A DNA stretch of 53,890 bases from Lentimicrobium sp. (lineage in GTDB: Bacteria; Bacteroidota; Bacteroidia; Bacteroidales; Lentimicrobiaceae), in assembly GCA_023957275.1 (NCBI GenBank), contig JAMLHF010000028.1, forward strand, positions 1 to 53,890, in the 5' to 3' direction. Positions within the stretch are counted from its first letter, which is position 1; the number at the start of each line of letters is the position of its first letter. Below, piece after piece: positions 9,356 to 18,320 of this stretch. Under the pieces are notes generated by a model. That model worked only from the letters and a program-made list of their open reading frames with translations, searched no databases and was not told where the DNA came from. The position numbers and the translations under genes are program-made.

Positions 9356-9405
9356 AGTAAGTTATTTACGAATAAACGATGATGAATATTTGCGAAATTA
9401 ACAAA

Positions 9406-9437
9406 CAAAGGTAATAAACCTGAGCACCAGGCTCAAA
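9406..9437 (-). promoter_or_regulatory. Promoter of the nucleotide-sugar dehydrogenase gene
   Basis: Minus-strand TACCTTTG (9406-9413) has TTTG (9434-9437) 20 bases upstream, the full Bacteroidota consensus. The start codon lies about 50 bases downstream. Confidence 0.75.
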
Positions 9438-9557
9438 AAATCAGGTGTTCATTTTTCAGGAGTCAAATGTAATACACTGACAATCATTTTCAGCTAATGC
9501 TTATTATTTTACTTGCCCTGTATTTTACAAACCATCGGCTTATAGCCTTATGTTTCA

Positions 9558-9565
9558 TACCTTTG
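9558..9565 (+). promoter_or_regulatory. Candidate -7 box for gldA
   Basis: TACCTTTG lies 29 bases before the gldA ATG. No convincing TTTG is seen at the -33 position, so this is a partial promoter call. Confidence 0.5.
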
Positions 9566-9594
9566 CTGCGTGAGTCCAAAAATAAATTATCTGA

Positions 9595-10506
9595 ATGTCG
9601 ATCAAAGTAAGCAATATTTCCAAGCAGTACGGTCAGCAAAAAGCGCTGGATCAGGTATCTTTCAGTATCAAACCCGGTGAAATCGTCGGTTTGCTCGGCC
9701 CCAACGGCGCCGGCAAATCCACCATGATGAAAATCATCACCTGCTTTATCCCGCCAACCGCCGGCGATGTAAGCGTTTGCGGATTTGATATCAGGGAACA
9801 ATCGCTGGAAGTGCGGCAAAAAGTGGGTTACCTGCCCGAAAACAACCCCCTTTACACCGACATGTACATCAGGGAATATCTTGAATTCGTGGCAGGTGTG
9901 CACCGGCTGGGTAAAAACACGGCCAAAAGGGTGGATGAAATGATGGAGGTTACCGGATTGATGCCCGAGAGAAAGAAAAAAATCGGCACACTCTCCAAAG
10001 GCTACCGGCAGCGGGTGGGATTGGCCCAGGCGATGATCCATAATCCTGAAGTACTTATTCTTGACGAACCAACTTCAGGACTGGACCCGAACCAGCTTGT
10101 GGAAATCCGCAACCTGATCATTGAAATCGGCAAGGAAAAAACCGTAATGCTCTCCACCCATATTATGCAGGAAGTGGAAGCCATGTGCAGCCGGGCCATC
10201 ATCATCAATTCCGGAAAAATCGTGGCCGACGACAGCACCGGTCATCTGCTGAACAGCAATGAAAACACCGAACAGATAGCCGTAGAATTTGATAAGGACG
10301 TGAAGCCCTCAATGCTAAAAGGATTACCCGGCGTAGTAAATGTGAAAAAAATCAGCGGGAACAGCTGGGTGATTGAGGCAGGCAAAGATCATGATGTCAG
10401 GCAGGACATTTTCCGGTTTGCCGTAGAAAACAGCTTCACTGTATTGTCGATGCAGAAGCAGGGAAACAGACTGGAGGATGTGTTTCAGCAACTGACAAAA
10501 AAATAG
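9595..10506 (+). CDS. gldA: Gliding motility ABC transporter ATP-binding subunit GldA
   Basis: This 303-residue ABC ATPase is closest in style to GldA. With GldF and GldG it forms a transporter required for gliding in Flavobacterium; many non-gliding Bacteroidota keep it. Visible motifs are Walker A G-P-N-G-A-G-K-S-T (35-43), the signature L-S-K-G-Y (133-137), Walker B V-L-I-L-D-E-P-T (153-160) and the switch His189. The segment L-P-E-N-N-P-L-Y-T-D-M-Y (80-91) is characteristic of the GldA group. About 80 C-terminal residues follow the ATPase core. No gldF or gldG neighbour is seen here, so the permease must be encoded elsewhere. A generic ABC-2 ATPase is the alternative. Confidence 0.8.
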   Translation: MSIKVSNISKQYGQQKALDQVSFSIKPGEIVGLLGPNGAGKSTMMKIITCFIPPTAGDVSVCGFDIREQSLEVRQKVGYLPENNPLYTDMYIREYLEFVAGVHRLGKNTAKRVDEMMEVTGLMPERKKKIGTLSKGYRQRVGLAQAMIHNPEVLILDEPTSGLDPNQLVEIRNLIIEIGKEKTVMLSTHIMQEVEAMCSRAIIINSGKIVADDSTGHLLNSNENTEQIAVEFDKDVKPSMLKGLPGVVNVKKISGNSWVIEAGKDHDVRQDIFRFAVENSFTVLSMQKQGNRLEDVFQQLTKK

Positions 10507-10552
10507 AATGCCCCGCTATTTTCAATAAAATCCGGATTATCCCGGCAAAATG

Positions 10553-12103
10553 TTATTGCCTGATCAGCTTCCCTGCTGCCGCATTGCCGGATGAAGAGAT
10601 CCACCGGTAATAGTAACAACCGGGCGCCAGCAACTCAATATTTATGGTTTCTTCGGGGTGCCGGTGCTGCCTGACCAGCACAAGCCTGCCGGTATTGTCG
10701 TATAACCTGAATTCCGCCGGGAGCTGATTGCCGGATGCTAAACTAAGCGTTACATAGCTTGTTGCCGGATTCGGATATACCTTCGGAGTCCGTGGCAACT
10801 CATGACCAGCGACACCTACCAGAAGCAGTGAATCGCATGACAGCGGCAGCCCCCAGGATATATCCCCCTTTTTATAATACCTGAGTTTATGATAGCTTGA
10901 TGACCAGAAATCCCAGCAATCATGATACGGACCTCCAAGCCCACGGTAATAATGCTCATAATAATAACAACCCAGATCAATTAAGATACTTTGCAGGCAA
11001 TCCGGATCAAAAAACGACGGTTCCCAGGAATTCCAGTCTGCAAAAACTTTACCGGTTAACCCTTCCGGAAGATATCCGTACTCCAGGGTATGTTCTCCCG
11101 TATTATATGACCAGGAATCACCCCATCCCGGCCCGCTATTATGTTGAAAAGACTCCAGCGGTTCCTTTTCCAGATAAGGCTTAAGCGCCGGAATAATCTT
11201 CTCGGTAAGCGTGTCTATCCGCGACCAGTAATTATGACTCCCCATATATTCAACATGCGTCGAATAACATCTTTCATAGGTATAAGTTACAGTATCTCCT
11301 GAAGGAGAATCATAGCGGGTTAAATACCGCTTTATTTCCTGATGGGTTTCTATCCTTGAATAAGGGGGAAGGGTCTTGTAATAGGCCAGGGTGTGAAACT
11401 CATCCTCCGGCTGAAAATCAAAGATTTCCAGCGCTCCGGGCAAAACACTGCCAACTTCAGGATTCACTTTGCCGATAAAAGTGTAAAACTCCGGATGATT
11501 TCTGAATTCATCCAGCTTTGGAATGCTTAAAAGCCCGTTATTCCTGCTCAGCATAATTTCCTGCCCGTTAACCGGGTTATCCACAATGTTACCGGCAGCA
11601 TCCCTGCAGTACAAAACAATGAATTTCACCGTATCCGTCAAACCATTCAGCTCAGTTTCCTCCGTATGGTCAACTGTTGCTTCTACATAACTGTAAGTAT
11701 TGCTGACATGCGCATAATAAAACGGCCAGGAGTCGCCCGTACCGGCCTGCGAAAAAATCGTAAATACATCATTTGAATCGCCCGGTGAAAAAGGATAGAA
11801 GATAAACTGCGTTTTGCCGTCGGGATACTCTGTCACCTTATCGCCAAGCCAGGAAGCACCATTGGTAATCCAGCAACCGCTATTGGTCTCCCGCATCTGC
11901 CTGATATTATAGTATTCTGTCTGATCGCCGTTCTGCGCAACGGAATCAATCCTGATGGCAATAATCTCAGGTCCTGCTGACGCTTTCAGGTAAGTGACAC
12001 CATCCGTATTCACTACTTTAAAATTTTGTCCGACCAGTATATACGAATTCACAATCAGTATTACAGAAAGCGTCAGAAAATAAACAAATCTCTTGTGTTT
12101 CAT
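10553..12103 (-). CDS. Secreted protein of unknown function with T9SS sorting domain
   Basis: The protein has 516 residues and an N-terminal signal peptide (about 1-26). The body is rich in W, Y and D and matches no family I recognise. The last 80 residues form a type A C-terminal sorting domain: V-Y-P-N-P-A-T-S-Y-V near residue 440, then R-L-Y-D-N-T-G-R-L-V and a final G-K-L-I-R-Q. Such a domain directs export through the type IX system to the cell surface or medium. It converges on gldA with 46 bases between them and no clear terminator. I cannot assign a function to the N-terminal 430 residues. Confidence 0.7.
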   Translation of the reverse strand: MKHKRFVYFLTLSVILIVNSYILVGQNFKVVNTDGVTYLKASAGPEIIAIRIDSVAQNGDQTEYYNIRQMRETNSGCWITNGASWLGDKVTEYPDGKTQFIFYPFSPGDSNDVFTIFSQAGTGDSWPFYYAHVSNTYSYVEATVDHTEETELNGLTDTVKFIVLYCRDAAGNIVDNPVNGQEIMLSRNNGLLSIPKLDEFRNHPEFYTFIGKVNPEVGSVLPGALEIFDFQPEDEFHTLAYYKTLPPYSRIETHQEIKRYLTRYDSPSGDTVTYTYERCYSTHVEYMGSHNYWSRIDTLTEKIIPALKPYLEKEPLESFQHNSGPGWGDSWSYNTGEHTLEYGYLPEGLTGKVFADWNSWEPSFFDPDCLQSILIDLGCYYYEHYYRGLGGPYHDCWDFWSSSYHKLRYYKKGDISWGLPLSCDSLLLVGVAGHELPRTPKVYPNPATSYVTLSLASGNQLPAEFRLYDNTGRLVLVRQHRHPEETINIELLAPGCYYYRWISSSGNAAAGKLIRQ

Positions 12104-12457
12104 AGCAGCATCCGGTTAGTCAGAAATCTTTAATAAAGATAAAAGACATTTGTCTTATTAATGATATTTTAATAGTATATAATATCAGGATTATGTTTGG
12201 AACAGCAGTATAAGATTACTGCACCAAATATACCAACAGTGACCGTGTAAATTTAAGAAAATTCCTCTTTCAAAATGCGGGATTGCAATAACAGGCTTTT
12301 GGATGTGTGGTCGCAGAATGCATTGAAGCGTAAGAACCTGATTTTTATGTCATAAGCGAAAAAAATACATCCCGCAATAGAAAACTTTAGGAGTATATCA
12401 TATATCTACCACCTGCAAAATCCCTGATTAAATTATTCTGCTGTTATCAAAAATAAT
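12104..12457. other. Intergenic region between a T9SS cargo gene and metK
   Basis: This AT-rich divergent spacer contains no credible gene. A 6-base inverted repeat, AAGACA-TT-TGTCTT, lies at 12143-12156. A minus-strand TATATTTG (12225-12232) could be a -7 box for the T9SS cargo gene, but there is no matching -33 box. Confidence 0.3.
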
Positions 12458-12465
12458 TACCTTTG
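12458..12465 (+). promoter_or_regulatory. -7 box of the metK promoter
   Basis: The exact TACCTTTG puts the transcript start near 12472, about 12 bases before the first paired element of the riboswitch-like leader. The -33 region has only a weak TTCTG (12436-12440). Confidence 0.6.
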
Positions 12466-12483
12466 CAGCGCCGGTTACCCCGG

Positions 12484-12534
12484 AATGGAGAGATTTGATT
12501 GATTGCAACCATTAAAAAAAATGCTAAAGCAGTT
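12484..12534 (+). promoter_or_regulatory. SAM-II-type S-adenosylmethionine riboswitch
   Basis: The leader carries the SAM-II core in order. The P1 strand AATGG (12484-12488) is followed by GATTT (12492-12496) and ATTGCAA (12502-12508), then the complementary P1 strand CCATT (12509-12513). An A-rich linker leads to GCTAAAG (12523-12529). A pseudoknot can form between GATTG (12497-12501) and CAGTT (12530-12534), using two wobble pairs. The GAUUU / AUUGCAA / GCUAAA trio is the conserved ligand-binding set of this class. The position directly upstream of SAM synthetase supports feedback control by SAM. The pseudoknot ends about 55 bases before the ATG, so the Shine-Dalgarno overlap seen in many class members is not obvious. 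Confidence 0.75.
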
Positions 12535-12589
12535 CCCGCCATTGATCAACTGATTCCATTTAACTATTTACGCTATAAAATTAACTGTA

Positions 12590-13915
12590 ATGTCTTATTT
12601 ATTTACATCCGAATCCGTTTCGGAAGGGCATCCCGATAAGGTTGCCGATCAGATATCTGATGCATTGCTCGACGAGTTCCTCCGTTTTGATCCCAATTCG
12701 AAAGTCGCCTGCGAAACGCTGGTGACTACAGGGCTTACCGTGTGCAGCGGTGAAGTGCTTACCGAAGGCTATGTCGACCTTCACAAGGTAGTCCGGAAAA
12801 CCATCAAAGAAATTGGTTACACCAAGAATGAATACCGTTTTGAAGGAGAGTCATGCGGAATTATCTCCACTCTTCACGAACAGTCGGCAGATATCAACCG
12901 CGGCGTAGTCCGCAGCGATCCTGAAAACCAGGGAGCCGGAGACCAGGGAATGATGTTCGGATATGCCACCCGCGACATGGAAAACTACATGCCCATGCCC
13001 ATTGAACTGGCACATGTCCTGCTTCAGGAACTGGCTGCCATCCGCAAGGAAGGTAAAAAAATGACCTACCTCAGGCCGGATGCCAAATCGCAGGTTACCA
13101 TAGAATACGATGACAATAACCATCCGGTGCGCATTGATACCATTGTGATTTCAACACAGCACGATGACTTTGCCGACAAGACCCTGCCCGAAAAGGAAGG
13201 GGATGAAAAAATGCGCCTCGCCATCGAAAATGATATCCGGAATATATTGTTGCCACGCGTAATTTCCACACTTCCTGACAACATTCAGAAACTTTTTGAC
13301 GGCAATTTCAAATTACATGTCAACCCGACAGGGAAGTTTGTGATTGGCGGCCCCCACGGCGACACGGGGCTGACCGGGCGCAAGATTATCGTAGACACCT
13401 ATGGCGGCAAAGGCGCACATGGCGGCGGTGCATTTTCCGGCAAAGACCCTTCGAAGGTTGACCGTTCGGCAGCCTATGCGGCCCGTCACATTGCCAAAAA
13501 CCTGGTGGCTGCCGGCGTAGCTGATGAAGTACTGGTGCAGCTGGCCTATGCCATCGGTATTGCCGAACCGGTTGGCGTTTATGTCAACACTTATGGCACC
13601 TGCAAAGTTTCAGATGCAGATGGCAAACCTGTCCCTGACGGCAGGGTTGCTGAAAAAGTAAAAAAAATCTTCGATCTCAGGCCATACAGCATCATCAACC
13701 GCTTCGGCCTGCGCAACCCCATTTATACCCCGACGGCCAGCTATGGCCACTTTGGCCGCGACCCGCGTTTTGATGAAGTAGAGGTTTATTACAACAACGG
13801 GGAAACCTATAACAGAACCGAAGATGGTGTAATCAGGCACTTCAAAAAGGTTAAGCTTTTCGCCTGGGAAGAAACCGATTACGTTGAAAAGATCAGGACT
13901 GCTTTCGGATTATAG
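12590..13915 (+). CDS. metK: S-adenosylmethionine synthetase
   Basis: This enzyme makes SAM from methionine and ATP. All three signature regions are visible: [15 protein letters not shown] (residues 8-22), [11 protein letters not shown] and [16 protein letters not shown]. At 441 residues it is longer than the 384-residue enterobacterial enzyme, in line with other Bacteroidota forms. The start is fixed by [14 protein letters not shown]. It is a single gene with a promoter, a SAM-II-like leader and a strong terminator. Expression is expected to fall when SAM is plentiful. Confidence 0.98.
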   Translation: MSYLFTSESVSEGHPDKVADQISDALLDEFLRFDPNSKVACETLVTTGLTVCSGEVLTEGYVDLHKVVRKTIKEIGYTKNEYRFEGESCGIISTLHEQSADINRGVVRSDPENQGAGDQGMMFGYATRDMENYMPMPIELAHVLLQELAAIRKEGKKMTYLRPDAKSQVTIEYDDNNHPVRIDTIVISTQHDDFADKTLPEKEGDEKMRLAIENDIRNILLPRVISTLPDNIQKLFDGNFKLHVNPTGKFVIGGPHGDTGLTGRKIIVDTYGGKGAHGGGAFSGKDPSKVDRSAAYAARHIAKNLVAAGVADEVLVQLAYAIGIAEPVGVYVNTYGTCKVSDADGKPVPDGRVAEKVKKIFDLRPYSIINRFGLRNPIYTPTASYGHFGRDPRFDEVEVYYNNGETYNRTEDGVIRHFKKVKLFAWEETDYVEKIRTAFGL

Positions 13916-13943
13916 TGAAAATCCCTGCAGATACAGGTTTAAA

Positions 13944-13979
13944 CGACAAGAGGCCGGAATCACTTCCGGCCTCTTGTCG
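13944..13979. terminator. Strong hairpin between convergent metK and the DUF1080 gene
   Basis: A perfect 16-base-pair stem (13944-13959 with 13964-13979) encloses a TCAC loop. It lies between the metK stop (13915) and the stop of the leftward lipoprotein gene (13997), so it can end both transcripts. There is no clean T-run on either side. Confidence 0.7.
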
Positions 13980-13996
13980 CTATGTCTGTTTAGTCT

Positions 13997-14755
13997 CTAG
14001 AGTTTCCTGATTTTGATATTCCTGTACCATACGTCATCGCCGTGGTCCTGCAGTCCGATAAATCCTTCCTGCGCGACATTGGCCCAATCGGGATTATATT
14101 GGGGGAATTTGCTTTTGGCTACCATCTCATTCCATTCGGGCGTCCACAAATGGTATTCAACCACTTTTTCACCGTTTAGCCAATGCTCAACCAGACCTTT
14201 GAAAACCAGTAATTTTACCTGGTTCCATTCACCAACCGGTTTCACTTTGTCCTGGGGCACGCCGATCATATCGTAAAGTGCACCGGCACTGTGGAGGCCG
14301 TCGCGGCCGTCAGGGTGGGTCGTATTGTCGAGCACCTGCATTTCAGGAGCAGTCTGCCAGATAGTCATGTCGGGCAATTCCCGGGCCAGGTACAAAATTC
14401 CACTGTTACCGCCCGGGGATATTTTCCATTCAAGGGTCAGTTCGAAATTCTGAAACTTCTCGTCGTAGATAATGTCACCCCCTTCGAGCGATCCGGCTTC
14501 ACCCCTTCCGGAACCGATACACCGCAGGGTGCTGTCTTCGATCACCCACCCCTGGGGAAAATAATCCTTGCCATATCCACGCCATTTGCCCGGTGTTTCT
14601 CCATCAAAGAGGAGCATCCATCCATCGGCAATTTCGGCTTCGGTAAGCGCATTCACCAGCGGAGCCTCTGCCTTTTCCTCACCGGGCTTTGTCCCCTGCT
14701 GGTTGCACGAATACAGTGAAAACATTACGGCAAACATCAACATTACTTTTTTCAT
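13997..14755 (-). CDS. DUF1080 lipoprotein (3-keto-disaccharide hydrolase family)
   Basis: This 252-residue lipoprotein has the signal M-K-K-V-M-L-M-F-A with lipobox L-Y-S-C (Cys17). The remainder is one concanavalin-like beta-jelly-roll of the DUF1080 type. It has W-M-L-L-F-D-G-E-T-P-G-K-W-R-G, F-E-L-T-L-E-W-K-I-S-P-G-G-N-S-G-I and, at the end, I-G-L-Q-D-H-G-D-D-V-W-Y-R-N-I-K-I-R. The family is named for cleavage of 3-keto-glycosides, in which oxidation at C3 makes the glycosidic bond labile. It is the last gene of a run with three Gfo/Idh/MocA oxidoreductases and an isomerase-like protein, 111 bases after the oxidoreductase gene. It probably sits in the outer membrane or periplasm. Confidence 0.85.
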   Translation of the reverse strand: MKKVMLMFAVMFSLYSCNQQGTKPGEEKAEAPLVNALTEAEIADGWMLLFDGETPGKWRGYGKDYFPQGWVIEDSTLRCIGSGRGEAGSLEGGDIIYDEKFQNFELTLEWKISPGGNSGILYLARELPDMTIWQTAPEMQVLDNTTHPDGRDGLHSAGALYDMIGVPQDKVKPVGEWNQVKLLVFKGLVEHWLNGEKVVEYHLWTPEWNEMVAKSKFPQYNPDWANVAQEGFIGLQDHGDDVWYRNIKIRKL

Positions 14756-14866
14756 CTGATTTGGTTTTAAGGTTAATCAACGATTGGGTTATCTAATGAA
14801 ACACGCTGCCAGATATAAGCTGCTTCTCCGGCAGGTGGCAGCGCATACACCGGGAAATGTCTTCCG

Positions 14867-16351
14867 TTACATCGTCCAGCCCTGACGGTAAGTATGCCGG
14901 ATATATTCCTCTGCCGCGGCTTTTGCATTCATGGTTTCGTGTTGGGTATCAAAGTGCGGGTGCCCGTCGATCACTTCAAATTTGTCGCTCTTCACTACCC
15001 TGATCTCATCGCTGTCGCTGATATTGGTGAAACGCATATTCTCACCGTCCCAAAGCAGTTCACGCTTCAGGTCCTGCAACCTGACAGCCACAACGCCCAT
15101 CACCACCATTTCATTCATAGGCCCGGAGTAGCCGAAATGCGAGCTGGCTTCCATCCTGCCGGCCGGACTTTCCTTGCATGCCCTCACCCAATCCATCTCA
15201 TGACTTGTAGTTACCCTGCGCATGGAAGGGGCCGGACGTTTATAGTCCTTGTCATAATCAAGCGGCAGCAGGAAGGGGTCCTTGCCATAACAACCGGTCA
15301 TGATTTTCCCTTTGCTTCCGATAAGCAAACAACCTCCGTTTGAATCCCTGCCCATGATTTCACCGTCGGGCAACTCCTCGGGACGGGGAGGCAGCAGCCC
15401 GCCATCCCACCAGGTTACACTAACCTCCGGCATTTTCAGTTTGTGAAACTTTTCCCTTGCCGGGAAAACATATTTTACCACTTCAGCCAAAGGAGGCGAT
15501 TCGGTGTTAAACTGCGAGGATGTTCCCTGCACCTTCACGGGATATTTCAGATTGAGCGACATAAAGATCGGGTCCATGATGTGGCAGGCCATATCGCCGA
15601 GCGCACCGGTTCCGAAATCCCACCAGCCACGCCAGTTCCAGGGTGTATAAATCGAGTGGTAAGGACGTTCCTTTGCCGGGCCCAGGAAAAGATCCCAATT
15701 GAGGGTATCGGGCACCTGCATCACCTCTTTCGGACGTTCAAGCCCCTGCGGCCAGATCGGGCGATTGGTCCAGGCGTGGGCTTCGCGTATTTCGCCAATG
15801 GCTCCGTCCCAGACCCACTCGCACACCTGCCGGATGCCTTCTCCTGAATTACCCTGATTGCCCATCTGGGTTGCCACTTTGTATTCCCGGGCAATCTCCG
15901 CCATCTGCCTTGATTCCCATACCGAATGCGTCAGCGGTTTTTCACAGTAAACATGCTTGCCCATCTTCATGGCATTGATGCTGATGATGGCATGGGTATG
16001 GTCAGGGGTGCCAACCACCACGGCATCAATGGATTTACCAAGCTCATCAAACATTTTGCGCCAGTCGTAGTACTTTTTCGCATCCGGAAACTCTTCAAAA
16101 ATCTTCTTTGAATATTTCCAGTCGACATCGCACAGGGCAATGATATTCTGACTGCTTACCGCGCGGATAACTCCACCGCCTCGGCCGCCCACACCTATGC
16201 CCACGATGTTCAGCTTATCGCTTGGCGCTATGTGGCCCAGGCCCGAAATCACATGACTGGGCATGATCATGAAACCGGCAGCCGTTAACGCGGTGTTGCG
16301 TATAAACTGACGACGGTCCATTCCGTTGTTTGTGTTGGATTTTTCTTCCAT
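14867..16351 (-). CDS. Gfo/Idh/MocA oxidoreductase with twin-arginine signal
   Basis: This NAD(P)-dependent sugar or polyol dehydrogenase-like protein has 494 residues from the chosen start. A twin-arginine signal (M-D-R-R-Q-F-I-R-N) precedes a hydrophobic stretch. The Rossmann motif G-I-G-V-G-G-R-G-G follows, and C-E-K-P-L-T-H-S contains the family's lysine in E-K-P. The C-terminal domain carries W-D-F-G-T-G-A-L-G-D-M-A-C-H. I chose the ATG at 16351 because an AGGAAG Shine-Dalgarno lies just ahead. An upstream ATG would overlap the preceding gene and push the signal peptide inwards. Like glucose-fructose oxidoreductase, it is probably exported folded with its cofactor. Substrate unknown; 3-oxidation of glycosides is inferred from the DUF1080 neighbour. 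Confidence 0.85.
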   Translation of the reverse strand: MEEKSNTNNGMDRRQFIRNTALTAAGFMIMPSHVISGLGHIAPSDKLNIVGIGVGGRGGGVIRAVSSQNIIALCDVDWKYSKKIFEEFPDAKKYYDWRKMFDELGKSIDAVVVGTPDHTHAIISINAMKMGKHVYCEKPLTHSVWESRQMAEIAREYKVATQMGNQGNSGEGIRQVCEWVWDGAIGEIREAHAWTNRPIWPQGLERPKEVMQVPDTLNWDLFLGPAKERPYHSIYTPWNWRGWWDFGTGALGDMACHIMDPIFMSLNLKYPVKVQGTSSQFNTESPPLAEVVKYVFPAREKFHKLKMPEVSVTWWDGGLLPPRPEELPDGEIMGRDSNGGCLLIGSKGKIMTGCYGKDPFLLPLDYDKDYKRPAPSMRRVTTSHEMDWVRACKESPAGRMEASSHFGYSGPMNEMVVMGVVAVRLQDLKRELLWDGENMRFTNISDSDEIRVVKSDKFEVIDGHPHFDTQHETMNAKAAAEEYIRHTYRQGWTM

Positions 16352-16368
16352 CTTCCTGACTTTTATGG

Positions 16369-17220
16369 TTACAGCAAATTCTTCCGGATATATAACAAAC
16401 TCTGTTCTGCACAATAAAGCGGCGGGCCTTCGGCATACTGCTCCTGTTCAACAAAAATATACTCAAGTCCGGCCTGATCACGATCCATCAGGTATCCTTT
16501 GAAATCAACCGACCCGTTTCCTATTATACAACTATCCCCATCATTCCCCATATCCTTGAGATGCCATGTAGTGAAGCGGCCGGGAAAGGCAGCGAAATAC
16601 TCCTGAGGATCCTGCCCGGCCTTTAACATCCAGTACAGATCGGGCTGAAACGACACCAGAGACGGATCGGTCTCCTCCAGCAAAATATGATAAGGCAGTT
16701 TTCCGTCAAGTTCGCGGAATTCAAAATCATGGTTATGATAGCCAAATTTTATCCCGGCTTGTTTACAGGCAGTTCCGATACGGTTCATTTCTCCGGCGAC
16801 ACGCTTAAAATCATCAGCGCTATTCTCAGGCCTGCCCATCATAGAAGGCAGAATCAGGTATTCAAGGCCGGCTTCAGCGGCAACCTGCGCATATGCTGTG
16901 GCATTTTCATCCGTTATCCCTGTATGGCTGCTGATAAGTTTCAGGCCCAGTTCAGCACAAAAACGACTGAATTCCTTTGCTTCCCGTCCATAAAACCGCC
17001 CATCAAAACCATAGGCCTCGAGCATATCATAACCAATCACGGCCAGTTTTTTCAGCGTTCCTTCCGGGTCTTTGCCCATCTCATCCCTCAATGTCCATAA
17101 CTGAATCCCTGCAAGAAGTTTTTTCTGCTTCAAAGTGTTCTTGCAAGCGGAAGATAAACCCAGGGCAACCGAGCCTGAGACCAGTGTGAGTGACTTTAAA
17201 AAATCGCGGCGACCAGACAT
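16369..17220 (-). CDS. Sugar phosphate isomerase/epimerase-like TIM barrel, Tat lipoprotein
   Basis: This 283-residue xylose-isomerase-like TIM barrel (AP endonuclease 2 family) has G-I-Q-L-W-T-L-R-D near the start. Metal-site segments include S-S-H-T-G, Y-H-N-H-D-F-E-F and W-H-L-K-D-M, and a terminal F-V-E-Q-E-Q. The N-terminus M-S-G-R-R-D-F-L-K-S is a twin-arginine signal ending in L-S-S-A-C, so it may be a Tat-exported lipoprotein. I chose the ATG at 17220 because the 17 codons before it lack signal-like character and run into the neighbouring intergenic DNA. It lies 17 bases upstream of the preceding entry's gene in an operon. In 3-keto-glycoside routes such TIM barrels act on the released keto sugar or its enol; that role is inferred. 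Confidence 0.8.
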   Translation of the reverse strand: MSGRRDFLKSLTLVSGSVALGLSSACKNTLKQKKLLAGIQLWTLRDEMGKDPEGTLKKLAVIGYDMLEAYGFDGRFYGREAKEFSRFCAELGLKLISSHTGITDENATAYAQVAAEAGLEYLILPSMMGRPENSADDFKRVAGEMNRIGTACKQAGIKFGYHNHDFEFRELDGKLPYHILLEETDPSLVSFQPDLYWMLKAGQDPQEYFAAFPGRFTTWHLKDMGNDGDSCIIGNGSVDFKGYLMDRDQAGLEYIFVEQEQYAEGPPLYCAEQSLLYIRKNLL

Positions 17221-17236
17221 ATTTTTCCAATTAAAG

Positions 17237-18304
17237 TTAGACCATGGCAATGACCCTGCCCTCAGCATCACTCCGGATGGCAGCTTCGGTAATCTGCAGG
17301 TTAAGCAGGGCGTCTTCCCGGCTTACCTCAGGCGCCTGTCCTGATGTGAGAACATTATAAACATTATCATAAAAACTCAGATAATTCCCTTCTAATGTCG
17401 GGATCCGCTGACGTTTTATCACCCCGTCGCTGACTGTGGTGAGCGTACCGTAATGCTTTTTCAACTCCCTGCCGGTTGCCGGGGCACCGGCTTTCCGGCC
17501 GTTTTTCAACCGGGCTTCCTGGGGATCCGTGCCATATTTGACAAATGAACCCTTTGTGCCATGCACCACAAACCGCGGGCCCGGTTCCGCCATAAACACT
17601 CCGGCACCCAGTGAAACCGTGGTTTCAGGGTAGAAAAGTTTCAGGTCAAAGCCGTCGGATGCTTTGCTCTCCTTCCGCTGGCGGTATAATTTACACCATA
17701 CCGAATCCGGCTTCCCGAAAAGGGCAACCGCCTGATCGATCAGGTGAGGCCCGAGATCAAAAAGGGTTCCGCCCCCGTCATCATCGAGGTACCGCCATCC
17801 GGCCCTTCCGACTACCGGATTATACCGGTCGAAGTGCGATCTGAACTCAACGATCTGCCCGAGGACGCCGGATGAAATCAGTTGACGGACGGTAAGAAAA
17901 TCCCCATCCCAACGCCGGTTATGATAAGGAAACCACTGCCGGCCGGTTTCCGAAACGGCACTGATCATTTTCCCGGCATCACGGCTGTTCATGGCCACAG
18001 GCTTTTCGATCACCACATGCTTGCCTGCCCTCATAGCCTCAATGGCCTGGGAAACATGCAGCGGGTGCGGGGTACACAGGACAATCATCTCCAGGTCCTC
18101 AACCGAGAGGATCTCCTTAAAACTCCGGTAAATCTTTGCAGACGGATACAATTGAGCCGCTTCATTTCCGGTAGTAACAAATGCAGACAAACGATAGCCC
18201 GGATGCGCATGGACGAAAGGCGCATGAAACACCTTCCCGGAAAAACCGAAACCAGCGATTCCCGTCGGAATAATGTGCCCGGACTTTGCGGTTGTCAGGT
18301 TCAT
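17237..18304 (-). CDS. Gfo/Idh/MocA oxidoreductase, cytoplasmic
   Basis: The protein has 355 residues and no signal peptide. The Rossmann motif is G-I-A-G-F-G-F-S-G-K-V-F-H-A-P-F, typical of the YdgJ/inositol-dehydrogenase-like branch. V-I-E-K-P-V-A-M-N carries the conserved Lys, and L-F-D-L-G-P-H-L-I-D-Q-A lies in the C-terminal domain. It is the only one of the three oxidoreductases in this operon predicted to stay in the cytoplasm. It might reduce the 3-keto sugar back to the free sugar after import. Spacing to its neighbours is 16 bases on each side. Confidence 0.85.
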   Translation of the reverse strand: MNLTTAKSGHIIPTGIAGFGFSGKVFHAPFVHAHPGYRLSAFVTTGNEAAQLYPSAKIYRSFKEILSVEDLEMIVLCTPHPLHVSQAIEAMRAGKHVVIEKPVAMNSRDAGKMISAVSETGRQWFPYHNRRWDGDFLTVRQLISSGVLGQIVEFRSHFDRYNPVVGRAGWRYLDDDGGGTLFDLGPHLIDQAVALFGKPDSVWCKLYRQRKESKASDGFDLKLFYPETTVSLGAGVFMAEPGPRFVVHGTKGSFVKYGTDPQEARLKNGRKAGAPATGRELKKHYGTLTTVSDGVIKRQRIPTLEGNYLSFYDNVYNVLTSGQAPEVSREDALLNLQITEAAIRSDAEGRVIAMV

Positions 18305-18320
18305 CTGCTTTTGTTTTTAA

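Noticed and set aside
8597-9382. 261-codon open frame opposite the nucleotide-sugar dehydrogenase
   Set aside because: It is an antisense shadow of a gene with clear NAD-binding and catalytic motifs, and it shows no domain of its own.
12143-12156. AAGACA-TT-TGTCTT as an operator
   Set aside because: It is a short palindrome in AT-rich DNA with no promoter at a suitable distance; chance occurrence is plausible.
16352-16414. Longer start for the oxidoreductase at 14867
   Set aside because: It overlaps the previous gene and displaces the Tat signal inward; the ATG at 16351 has an AGGAAG ribosome-binding site.
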